From Nevskiaceae bacterium (GTDB lineage: Bacteria > Pseudomonadota > Gammaproteobacteria > Steroidobacterales > Steroidobacteraceae), in NCBI GenBank assembly GCA_031277355.1, contig JAITMN010000354.1, positions 1 to 15,616 on the forward strand: a DNA stretch of 15,616 nucleotides, read 5' to 3'. The notes beneath the pieces are model-generated. The model was not told the DNA's origin, did not search any database, and saw only the letters and a list, made by a program, of their open reading frames with translations. The position numbers were made by a program, and so were the translations under genes. Below, piece by piece: positions 7,427-13,614 of this stretch. Within the stretch, counting starts at the first letter, position 1, and each line of letters starts with the position of its first letter.

Positions 7427-8718
7427 AGTTTTCAAGCACGCGCGGCAACGCGCCCGCAGTGGGTTTCAGTCAGGCGTTGTTGCAGGGATTGGCTCCCGAT
7501 GGCGGGCTGTATGTGCCCCCGGAATGGCCGGCCTCTGCCGCAGGCGCGGTGGCGGGCGAATCGTTGCCGGCCATCGGCGAGCGTGTGATTGGTCCGTTTG
7601 CGGCGGGCGATGCGCTTGAATCTTCTCTGCCTGCGATATTGGGCGAAGCGTTCAACTTTCCTGCGCCGCTGCAAGCGGTGGGCGATGGCGCGCGATTGTT
7701 GGTGTTGGAGTTGTTCCACGGCCCCACGGCCGCGTTCAAGGATTTCGGCGCGCGTTTTCTTGCCGCGAGTCTTGCGCGCATCGAGCGGGCGCAGGGCAAG
7801 ACGCTGCGTGTGCTGGTCGCCACCTCCGGCGATACCGGCGGCGCGGTGGCGGCGGCGTTTCATCGCCGCGCCGGTACCGAAGTGGTGGTGCTGTTCCCGA
7901 AGGGCGGCGTTTCGCCCACGCAGCAACAACAATTAACGTGTTGGGGCGATAACGTCACGAGTCTTGCCGTGCGTGGCAGCTTCGATGATTGTCAGCGTCT
8001 GGTGAAAGAAGCGTTCATGGACCCCGCGCTGCGTGCGCGCGTGGAGATGTCGAGCGCCAACAGCATCAATCTGGGCCGCCTGCTGCCGCAGACCGTGTAC
8101 TACGCGGCCAGCAGTCTTGCGGTGATGCGCGCCACCGGCCAACGCGCCTGTTATGTGATCCCGAGCGGCAATCTGGGCAATTCGGTGGCGTGTCTGTGGG
8201 CGCGCGAGATGGGCTTTCCGATTCAGCGCATCGTGCTCGCGCACAACGCCAATCGCACTGTGCCGGACTTTCTCACCACCGGCCAGCTGCTGCCGCGTCC
8301 GAGCATCGCGACGCTGGCTTCGGCGATGGACGTGGGCAATCCCAGCAATCTGGAACGGATGCTGGCGCTGTATCCGGATGCACGCACGCTGGCCGAACAG
8401 GTCAGCGCGGTGAGCGTGAGCGATGAGGCGATTCGCGCACGCATCCGTGCCGACTTCGCGCGCTATGGGCAAGTTTGGTGCCCGCACACCGCAACCGCCG
8501 CTGAGGTCTACGCCAACCTGCCCGCCGCCGAGCGCGACGCGCATCCCTGGGTGCTGGTCGCCACCGCGCATCCGGCGAAGTTCCGCGAGATCGTCGAACC
8601 GCTTGTCGGCAGCGTGCCGGTGCCGGAGAATCTGCGGCGTTTGTATGATCTGCCTTCGCAGTTCACGGAAATCGATCCGACGCTGACCGCATTACAGCAT
8701 GCCACCGATCATTGCTGA
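7423..8718 (+). CDS. thrC: Threonine synthase
   Basis: A 431-residue PLP enzyme converting O-phosphohomoserine to threonine, the last step of the pathway. The ThrC-type N-terminus is visible as MKFSSTRG with GLAPDGGLYVP. The PLP lysine is in HGPTAAFKDFGARF (Lys106, near Lys107 of E. coli), and the cofactor-phosphate loop is TSGDTGGAVAAAF. Later motifs include SSANSINLGRLLPQTVYY and PSGNLGN. Its length matches the short, E. coli-like ThrC class. The open frame extends upstream through thrB, but the true start is the ATG that overlaps the thrB stop. The 3' end overlaps the NERD gene by 20 bases. Confidence 0.97.
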   Translation: MKFSSTRGNAPAVGFSQALLQGLAPDGGLYVPPEWPASAAGAVAGESLPAIGERVIGPFAAGDALESSLPAILGEAFNFPAPLQAVGDGARLLVLELFHGPTAAFKDFGARFLAASLARIERAQGKTLRVLVATSGDTGGAVAAAFHRRAGTEVVVLFPKGGVSPTQQQQLTCWGDNVTSLAVRGSFDDCQRLVKEAFMDPALRARVEMSSANSINLGRLLPQTVYYAASSLAVMRATGQRACYVIPSGNLGNSVACLWAREMGFPIQRIVLAHNANRTVPDFLTTGQLLPRPSIATLASAMDVGNPSNLERMLALYPDARTLAEQVSAVSVSDEAIRARIRADFARYGQVWCPHTATAAEVYANLPAAERDAHPWVLVATAHPAKFREIVEPLVGSVPVPENLRRLYDLPSQFTEIDPTLTALQHATDHC

Positions 8719-9349
8719 GGTTCTGACCCGACTCGACACGACGCTCAATCGCGCCATTGCTGCGGCCACGTTGGCCGTGATGCTGGGCGGACTGGTGTTC
8801 TACACGGTGCGCACGGCGCGGCGTCGCAAAGCGCGCAAGCAGTTGCATGAGACCATCGTGTCTGCATCGGTGGAATACCTGAGCAATGTGCTGGTTCCCG
8901 ATGGCATGGGCGGCGCAACGCATGTGGATTATCTGCTGCTGACGCCGCACGGCATCCTCGTGATCGATCAACGCGATGTGCGCGGCAATATCTTCGGCGG
9001 CGACCAGATGACGCAGTGGACGGTGATGTCGGGCGCGAGGCGTCAGACTTTCCAGAATCCGCAGCATGCGCTCTACGACCGCGTTGCGGTGGTCAAGCAA
9101 TTGGCCGGCGATGATGTGCCGGTGGAAGGGCGCATCCTGTTCACGCAGGGCAGTAGCTTCCCGAAGGGGTTGCCACGCTGGACGATCACGCTCGACCTGC
9201 TGCACACGCAGTTTCCGCCGCCGGATTCGCAGGCTGCGCCGAATGAGGTGGCGGTTTACCGCGAAGGCTGGAACGCGCTGCTGGCTGCGGTCAGCAGCAG
9301 TTCGCTGCGGCGCGGGCCAAGCTTCCTCTCAGAGGTGTTTCGCAGTTAG
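8699..9349 (+). CDS. Membrane-anchored NERD-domain protein
   Basis: A 216-residue protein with one predicted N-terminal transmembrane helix (about residues 19-37, AIAAATLAVMLGGLVFYTV) followed by an Arg/Lys-rich stretch, RTARRRKARK, consistent with a cytoplasmic C-terminal domain. Residues 50-130 resemble the NERD (nuclease-related) domain: a conserved strand HVDYLLLTPHGILVIDQRDVRGNIFGG (here described with Asp77 and the Asp90-Gln91-Arg92 triad) and a later NPQHALYDRVAVVKQL helix. The usual catalytic E-x-K appears as D-x-R, so nuclease activity is doubtful. It overlaps thrC by 20 bases and is probably transcribed with it, although no functional link to threonine synthesis is known. Its TAG overlaps the tatD stop on the opposite strand. 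NERD-family membership is likely; function is unknown. Confidence 0.8.
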   Translation: MPPIIAEVLTRLDTTLNRAIAAATLAVMLGGLVFYTVRTARRRKARKQLHETIVSASVEYLSNVLVPDGMGGATHVDYLLLTPHGILVIDQRDVRGNIFGGDQMTQWTVMSGARRQTFQNPQHALYDRVAVVKQLAGDDVPVEGRILFTQGSSFPKGLPRWTITLDLLHTQFPPPDSQAAPNEVAVYREGWNALLAAVSSSSLRRGPSFLSEVFRS

Positions 9350-10161
9350 TTCGTGGCCGGCAGCGCAAAGAATTTCGCTGCGGTCGCAGTGGTGTGTTCG
9401 GCCAGCGCCGTCACGCTTTCGCCGCGCGCCTGCGCCACCACGCGCGCCACTTCGGGCAACCACGAAGGTTCATTGCGCCGCGTCTTCGGCGCAGGACGCA
9501 GCGTGCGCGGCAGCAGATAGGGCGCGTCGGTTTCGATCATCAATTGGCCTGCGGGAATCATCGGTATCAGCGGCAGCAAGTGTTGACCGCGCCGTTCATC
9601 GCAAATCCAGCCGGTGATGCCGATGGCAAGATCGAGCGCCAGATAATCTTCCATCTCCTGCGCATTGCCGGTGAAGCAATGCGCCACGCCGCCGCTGAGG
9701 TTGGCGCGGTGCTCTTTCAGGATGGCGAGAAAATCCTGATGCGCATCGCGTTGATGCAGAAACACCGGCTTGCCAAGCCCTGCCGCCAATTCAAGCTGAC
9801 GATGAAACGCCTCGCGCTGCGCTTCGCGCGGCGAGAAGTCGCGGAAGTAGTCAAGGCCACATTCGCCGATGGCGACCACGGCCTCATCGCGGGCAAGGGC
9901 GCTTAGCGCAGCCAGTGCGTCATCATCCAGATTCGATGCGTGATGCGGATGCACGCCGGCGGTGGCGAACAATCTTTGCGGCCATTGACGATGCAGCGCG
10001 ATGGCGCTTTGCGTGGCCTCGATGCTGGTGCCGGTGACGATGAGCCGGTGAACGCCAACCTGCCCGGCGCGGGTCAGCACCGCGTGCAGGTCGTCGCGGA
10101 AACTCTCGTGACCCAGGTTCGCGCCGATGTCGATCAGTTCCGGCGGAGGCGCTGTTATCAT
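9346..10161 (-). CDS. tatD: TatD family metal-dependent hydrolase/DNase
   Basis: A 271-residue TIM-barrel metal hydrolase very similar in motif order to E. coli TatD, a Mg-dependent 3'-5' exodeoxyribonuclease of the cytoplasm linked to DNA repair and turnover. Visible motifs in order are LIDIGANLGHESF, IVTGTSIEATQSA, TAGVHPHHAS, VAIGECGLDYFRDFS, PVFLHQRDAHQDF, GVAHCFTGNAQEME, GITGWICDERRG and LMIETDAPYLLPR followed by RRNEPSWLPEV. The start with DIGANL instead of the DxHxH of YcfH-type relatives marks the TatD-proper subgroup. Start ATG 10161 (MITAPPP) gives the usual length; ATG 10176 would add five residues. The open frame continues further upstream but that extension is antisense to the neighbouring gene. 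It converges on the NERD gene with overlapping stop codons. Confidence 0.93.
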   Translation of the reverse strand: MITAPPPELIDIGANLGHESFRDDLHAVLTRAGQVGVHRLIVTGTSIEATQSAIALHRQWPQRLFATAGVHPHHASNLDDDALAALSALARDEAVVAIGECGLDYFRDFSPREAQREAFHRQLELAAGLGKPVFLHQRDAHQDFLAILKEHRANLSGGVAHCFTGNAQEMEDYLALDLAIGITGWICDERRGQHLLPLIPMIPAGQLMIETDAPYLLPRTLRPAPKTRRNEPSWLPEVARVVAQARGESVTALAEHTTATAAKFFALPATN

Positions 10162-10209
10162 GTGCGTCGAATGCATCGCGCCAGCATAGCCGACAACACC
10201 GCCTCCACC

Positions 10210-10950
10210 ATGCAATTGCCGCTGTGGGACGCCAACACGCCAGTCGCGCCGCGTCTGCGCCACAGTCACCGTGCGCGGCGCGTGTCGATTCGCGTGCATG
10301 AAGACGCCTCCGTCGAACTCGTGGTGCCGCGTGGCGTGTCCGAAGCGCGTGCCCGCGCCTTTCTCGCCAGCCGCAGCCAGTGGGTGGATGAGCAGGTGCG
10401 CCAGCGGCGCACGGTGGCGCGTCCGCCGGAGCCGTTTCCGCCGCCGCAGTTGCATCTGAACGCCATCGACGAGCGTTGGCGATTGCATGTGGCCGGCGGC
10501 TCGGGCCGCGCACGATTGCATGTGGTTGCGCCGGGATTGCTTGAGCTTTCGGGCCACGGCGAGCGTGCGCAATGGGCCGGCTTGCTGCGAAAATTTCTGC
10601 TCACTCGGGCGCAGCAGCAATTCGCGCCGATGCTCGCGGCGCTGGCCGATCAATATGGTTTCAGCTACACGCAGCTTTCGGTGCGCGTGCTGCGATCACG
10701 CTGGGGCAGCTGTTCGGCGCGCGGACGCATCACCTTGAATCTGGCTCTGCTGTTCCAGCGGCCCCGCGTGGCGCGCTATCTGTTGCTGCACGAACTGGCG
10801 CACACGCGGCACATGAATCATTCGCGTGCGTTCTGGCGCTGCGTGGCCGATTGCGAACCGCAGTGGCGCGAACTGGATCGTGAACTGTTGCGCGGCGGTC
10901 GATTGTCGCCGCGTTGGTTGGCGCTGAATTTTGCCGAAGGTGCGCGGTGA
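10210..10950 (+). CDS. YgjP-like M48-family zinc metallopeptidase (DUF45/WLM type)
   Basis: A 246-residue protein of the YgjP family, predicted cytoplasmic zinc peptidases. The N-terminal part has the RRVSIRVHEDASVELVVPR strand pair and the SRSQWVDEQVRQ helix typical of the family. The C-terminal catalytic part has RSRWGSCSARGRITLNLALL and the zinc motif HELAH (His194, Glu195, His198), followed by the family signature TRHMNHSRAFW that carries the further zinc ligand. ATG 10210 (MQLPLW) is preferred; ATG 10171 is in frame and would add 13 residues but would nearly touch the divergent tatD start. No physiological substrate can be inferred. The stop TGA overlaps the kynA GTG start. Confidence 0.88.
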   Translation: MQLPLWDANTPVAPRLRHSHRARRVSIRVHEDASVELVVPRGVSEARARAFLASRSQWVDEQVRQRRTVARPPEPFPPPQLHLNAIDERWRLHVAGGSGRARLHVVAPGLLELSGHGERAQWAGLLRKFLLTRAQQQFAPMLAALADQYGFSYTQLSVRVLRSRWGSCSARGRITLNLALLFQRPRVARYLLLHELAHTRHMNHSRAFWRCVADCEPQWRELDRELLRGGRLSPRWLALNFAEGAR

Positions 10951-11780
10951 GCAACGACAAATCCAAAGACTCGGGCGCGTATTGGGACTTGGGTTCCTCG
11001 CAATCCTATGGTCAATATCTGCATCTGAAGGAACTGCTCGCGGCGCAAAAGCCGATCTCCTTCGAGCACGACGAGATGATGTTCATCGCCGTGCATCATG
11101 TGTCCGAGTTGTGGATGAAGCTGATGCTGCACGAACTGGAGTTCGTGAAAGAGCAAATTATAAAGGGTGATTTAGACCCTATTTTCAAGACGTTACGAAG
11201 AATATCTAAAGTACAAGATCAACTGTTTGGCGTCTGGAGTGTGCTGGCGACGATGACGCCTTCGGACTATTCCTCCTTCCGCAATCTGCTGGGCCGCTCG
11301 TCGGGTTTTCAGTCGGTGCAATATCGCCTGCTGGAGTTCGTGCTGGGTAACAAGAACGCCGACACCATTCACGTTCACCAGCACGACCCGCACGACTACG
11401 AACGCCTCACACGCGCGTTGCAGGCGCCGGGTCTATACGATGAAGTGCTGCGCTTGCTGAGCCGTCGCGGTTATGGCGTGCCGGTGCAAGTGCGCGATCG
11501 GGATTTCACGCAGCCGTATGCGCCGAGCAAGGCGGTGGCCGCTGCGTGGCTGGGCGTGTATCACAACGCCGAGAAGGAATGGGACCTGTACGAACTGGCC
11601 GAAGGGCTGGTGGACCTCGATCATCGCTTTCAGCTTTGGCGCTTCCAGCACTTGAAGACGGTGGAGCGCATCATCGGCCGCAAGCCGGGTACTGGCGGCA
11701 CGAGCGGTGTGCCGTACTTGGCCAAGGCGCTGGACCTGCGTTTTTTCCCCGAGCTTTGGCAGGTGCGGACGGCGCTTTGA
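10947..11780 (+). CDS. kynA: Tryptophan 2,3-dioxygenase
   Basis: A 277-residue heme enzyme that opens the indole ring of L-tryptophan to N-formylkynurenine, the first step of the kynurenine route. Family marks are SYGQYLHLKELL, FIAVHHVSELWMKL (His50 aligns with the distal active-site His of Xanthomonas TDO), SSGFQSVQYRLLEFVLGNKN and the C-terminal HLKTVERIIGRKPGTGGTSG. His235 in the last motif is the expected proximal heme ligand. Start GTG 10947 overlaps the stop of the metallopeptidase gene; upstream codons in frame add nothing family-like. Bases 11151-11220 are only about 33 percent GC and use ATA, TTA, AGA and CGA codons, unlike the rest of the gene, yet the reading frame stays intact. 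No kynB, kynU or other pathway gene is in view. Confidence 0.95.
   Translation: MSNDKSKDSGAYWDLGSSQSYGQYLHLKELLAAQKPISFEHDEMMFIAVHHVSELWMKLMLHELEFVKEQIIKGDLDPIFKTLRRISKVQDQLFGVWSVLATMTPSDYSSFRNLLGRSSGFQSVQYRLLEFVLGNKNADTIHVHQHDPHDYERLTRALQAPGLYDEVLRLLSRRGYGVPVQVRDRDFTQPYAPSKAVAAAWLGVYHNAEKEWDLYELAEGLVDLDHRFQLWRFQHLKTVERIIGRKPGTGGTSGVPYLAKALDLRFFPELWQVRTAL
11151..11220 (+). other. AT-rich, rare-codon island inside kynA
   Basis: Seventy bases contain 23 G or C (33 percent by my count), inside a gene whose remainder is strongly GC-rich. The codons include CAA, ATT, ATA, TTA, TTA, CGA, AGA, ATA, TCT, AAA and GTA, which neighbouring genes largely avoid. The encoded segment around DLDPIFKTLRRISKVQDQL is a normal helical part of the TDO fold, so this is not an insertion. 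Confidence 0.8.
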
Positions 11781-11808
11781 AGCAGCCGTTGCTTGCGGGC
11801 GCAAACAG

Positions 11809-11818
11809 GTGGTACCAC
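11809..11818. promoter_or_regulatory. Perfect 10-bp palindrome between kynA and the regulator
   Basis: GTGGTACCAC is self-complementary and sits 9 bases upstream of the direct-repeat block in the regulator promoter. It has no counterpart at the adhesin promoter, so it may be specific to the regulator gene, part of the kynA 3' end, or chance. No U-tract follows, so it is not a standard terminator. Confidence 0.25.
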
Positions 11819-11827
11819 ACCGCAATT

Positions 11828-11859
11828 CCAACAATTTTCCAACAATCACGCATTAGAGT
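11828..11859 (+). promoter_or_regulatory. Regulator promoter: 11-bp-spaced direct repeat plus -10-like hexamer
   Basis: Two copies of CCAACAAT (11828-11835 and 11839-11846) lie 11 bp apart start to start, followed after 7 bases by TAGAGT (11854-11859), a -10-like hexamer. There is no good -35 box; the second repeat copy occupies roughly that position. This is how PhoB/OmpR-class winged-helix activators are arranged (direct half-sites one helical turn apart replacing the -35). The identical block with identical spacing recurs upstream of the adhesin gene at 13518-13549. An imperfect extra half-site, CAACAAT, is at 11900-11906, just before the regulator start codon. Binding by the adjacent regulator is inference. 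Confidence 0.65.
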
Positions 11860-11913
11860 TGAAGGCAGACGCATATCGACAACCGCTTTCCCTGATCAAC
11901 AACAATACTTGGC

Positions 11914-13497
11914 ATGTCACAACGCTTCCACGAATGGGAATTTTCCGGCGATCTGCTCACCGCTCGTTCAGACGCCGGTCAGGAACTGCGATTTACCCGC
12001 CAGGAACGCGCTGTGCTCGTGGAACTGCTCGCCAAACCCGGCTCTCTCGTTACCCGTCAGCGCCTGCTTGAAGTGCTTCCCCGCCAGGATGGCAAAGACA
12101 CCGACGGCAGCGAGCGGCAAGTGGACTATCTCATCACGCGCCTGCGCCGCCATCTGGACGACACCGCGCGAAAACCGCGCTTCATCGCCACTCACTATGG
12201 CGATGGGTATCGCTGGATTGCCCCAGTATCCAAGCCGCCCGATGCGCCCGACAGCGCCTTTCTTGTCATCCAGCCCTTGCATCGTCACATGCCGCCGGCT
12301 GCCGATGCGCTGGTGCGAACGCTATGCGAAGTGCTGCGTGAACGCATCCGCCCTCCCAATAGCGCGCCCGCGAGCGTTGCGATTGCTCCGCTGCCACCGT
12401 GGCGACCCGATCCGGGCAGCTTTTGCGCTTTCATACTCGAAATCAGTACATGGACAGACGACACCGCTCTGCACGCCGCGCTGCTGCTACGCGACGCGCG
12501 CACGCGCCAGCCGGTGTACCCGCTGCGCATCACCCACCCGCTGTCTCGCGGTCACGGGCAACTTGCCGTGCAAGGCAAAACCGAAGCCATCGCCTCCGAT
12601 CTGTTGCCGCGCATTTGGGCGCATCAGGCGCTGAATCGAGGCGAAGCGCCAACCGATCTACCGCTTGAACTGCGTCTGCACGAAGCCACTCGTCTGTTTG
12701 GCGAACCGCTGGCTACCTGGCGCGAATCGCTGGCCTACGCCGATCAACTCGATCATGGCGTTCATCAGGCCGCCGTGCGCGATGTCGTTCGTGCGATGGC
12801 GTTGCTCACGCGCATCATCCTGCAATCACCACGCACGCAATGTCTCACCCCGCAGGAATGGGATGAGCATGAAGCCGAGATCGAGCGGCTCGTGATTCCG
12901 CACCTCGATGCCATCGCGGGCCAGCCGCTGCTGGAACTGGCCGCTGCGCGGCTGCTGAACAGCATCGGCGGGCGTCATGCTCAAACCGCTTTGCAACTCG
13001 CGCAAAGTGGCTTTGCCGGAACCACCGCCTTTGCTGCGGCATTGCCCACGCTGGCCCAATGCCACGTCCACGCGGGCGACTTCGCCATCGCCGATGCGTT
13101 GTATGAACGCAGTCTGGAACTGGCCGAACCGGGCAGCCAGTTCCATATCTATCTGCTCACGTTGCGATGTCTGGCCTGCCTTGGCAGTGGCGACCGCGAG
13201 GCGCTTGCGCGCTGCCGCGCCGAATTGTTCGCTGTGCATCCACCAGCGCGACAGGATATGGGCTTTCTGTTGCACAGCCCCGATCCGGAGTTGCCGCCTG
13301 ACATTGCTGCCGTTCTGCCCCGGTTACCCGAGAACATACTGCGCCTCATGGTTTATTTCGTGCCGCGAAGCACTCGGCGTCTGTTCGGCAATCCCGAACA
13401 TCAGGCCAATTTGCTGCGCGGTTTCGCTGCGCATCTGGCGCGCTACATGGGGCCGCATGTGCTGAGCGACGAATTGCGGGCGCTGATCGCAGGCTGA
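11914..13497 (+). CDS. Winged-helix transcriptional regulator with TPR-like C-terminal half (ToxR/HilA/CadC-type)
   Basis: A 527-residue protein with an N-terminal OmpR/PhoB-type DNA-binding domain at about residues 6-103. The helix-turn region LRFTRQERAVLVELLAKPG, the recognition helix around ERQVDYLITRLRRHL and the wing THYGDGYRW are all recognisable. Residues 115-240 form a mixed alpha/beta middle part starting FLVIQPLHRHMPP and containing an ILEIS strand and LLLRDARTRQP, as in sensor parts of CadC-like regulators. Residues 245-527 are helical and TPR-like; LAQCHVHAGDFAIADALYERSLELA at about 380-404 (helix pair, split here by description) is the clearest repeat. There is no receiver domain and no clear transmembrane helix, so it is probably a soluble one-component regulator rather than a membrane ToxR/CadC type. 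It sits directly upstream of an adhesin gene that shares its promoter motif, suggesting autoregulation and adhesin control. No strong Shine-Dalgarno precedes ATG 11914. Confidence 0.85.
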   Translation: MSQRFHEWEFSGDLLTARSDAGQELRFTRQERAVLVELLAKPGSLVTRQRLLEVLPRQDGKDTDGSERQVDYLITRLRRHLDDTARKPRFIATHYGDGYRWIAPVSKPPDAPDSAFLVIQPLHRHMPPAADALVRTLCEVLRERIRPPNSAPASVAIAPLPPWRPDPGSFCAFILEISTWTDDTALHAALLLRDARTRQPVYPLRITHPLSRGHGQLAVQGKTEAIASDLLPRIWAHQALNRGEAPTDLPLELRLHEATRLFGEPLATWRESLAYADQLDHGVHQAAVRDVVRAMALLTRIILQSPRTQCLTPQEWDEHEAEIERLVIPHLDAIAGQPLLELAAARLLNSIGGRHAQTALQLAQSGFAGTTAFAAALPTLAQCHVHAGDFAIADALYERSLELAEPGSQFHIYLLTLRCLACLGSGDREALARCRAELFAVHPPARQDMGFLLHSPDPELPPDIAAVLPRLPENILRLMVYFVPRSTRRLFGNPEHQANLLRGFAAHLARYMGPHVLSDELRALIAG

Positions 13498-13517
13498 TTG
13501 CCTTGGATTCGGTCATC

Positions 13518-13549
13518 CCAACAATTTTCCAACAATGTTTTTCTAGAGT
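13518..13549 (+). promoter_or_regulatory. Adhesin promoter: same direct repeat and -10-like hexamer as the regulator promoter
   Basis: CCAACAAT occurs at 13518-13525 and again at 13529-13536, with the same TTT between. TAGAGT follows at 13544-13549, exactly 7 bases after the repeat, as at 11828-11859. The flanking bases differ between the two sites, so the conserved elements are the 19-bp repeat block, the 7-bp spacing and the hexamer. A transcript from here would have a leader of roughly 55 bases. The arrangement strongly suggests one shared activator. Confidence 0.65.
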
Positions 13550-13582
13550 GGCGTAATCGCCCTATTCAAGCCGCAAAAACCA

Positions 13583-13614
13583 TCATGGGCGAGATCAAGG
13601 AGAGACGCCCATGA
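13583..13614 (+). promoter_or_regulatory. Translation-control hairpin enclosing the adhesin ribosome-binding site
   Basis: TCATGGGCG (13583-13591) and CGCCCATGA (13606-13614) form a perfect 9-bp inverted repeat around a 14-base loop. The loop contains the Shine-Dalgarno AAGGAG (13597-13602), and the adhesin ATG (13611-13613) is inside the right arm of the stem. The folded RNA would expose the ribosome-binding site but lock the start codon, so initiation may depend on melting, coupling or a factor. Structure is inferred from complementarity only. Confidence 0.55.
13585..13614 (+). CDS. Candidate nine-codon upstream ORF overlapping the adhesin start
   Basis: An ATG in the left arm of the hairpin opens a nine-residue frame, MGEIKERRP, whose TGA stop overlaps the adhesin ATG as ATGA. 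If translated, a terminating ribosome would have melted the stem and would sit on the adhesin start codon, a classic coupling geometry. No convincing Shine-Dalgarno precedes this ATG, so its translation is uncertain and it could be a by-product of the inverted repeat. Confidence 0.3.
   Translation: MGEIKERRP

Noticed and set aside
6470..7435. 321-codon minus-strand open frame
   Set aside because: It exactly shadows thrB, which has unambiguous homoserine kinase motifs.
10162..10653. Upstream extension of the tatD open frame
   Set aside because: The extra 164 codons are antisense to the metallopeptidase gene and have no TatD similarity; the family domain begins just after ATG 10161.
11150..11180. 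Internal promoter with TATAAA in the kynA AT-rich island
   Set aside because: A TATAAA-like hexamer is present but no acceptable -35 lies at 15-19 bases upstream, so I cannot support a promoter call.
11793..11804. TTGCG-GG-CGCAA inverted repeat after kynA as a terminator
   Set aside because: The stem is short, the two-base loop is too tight and no U-tract follows.
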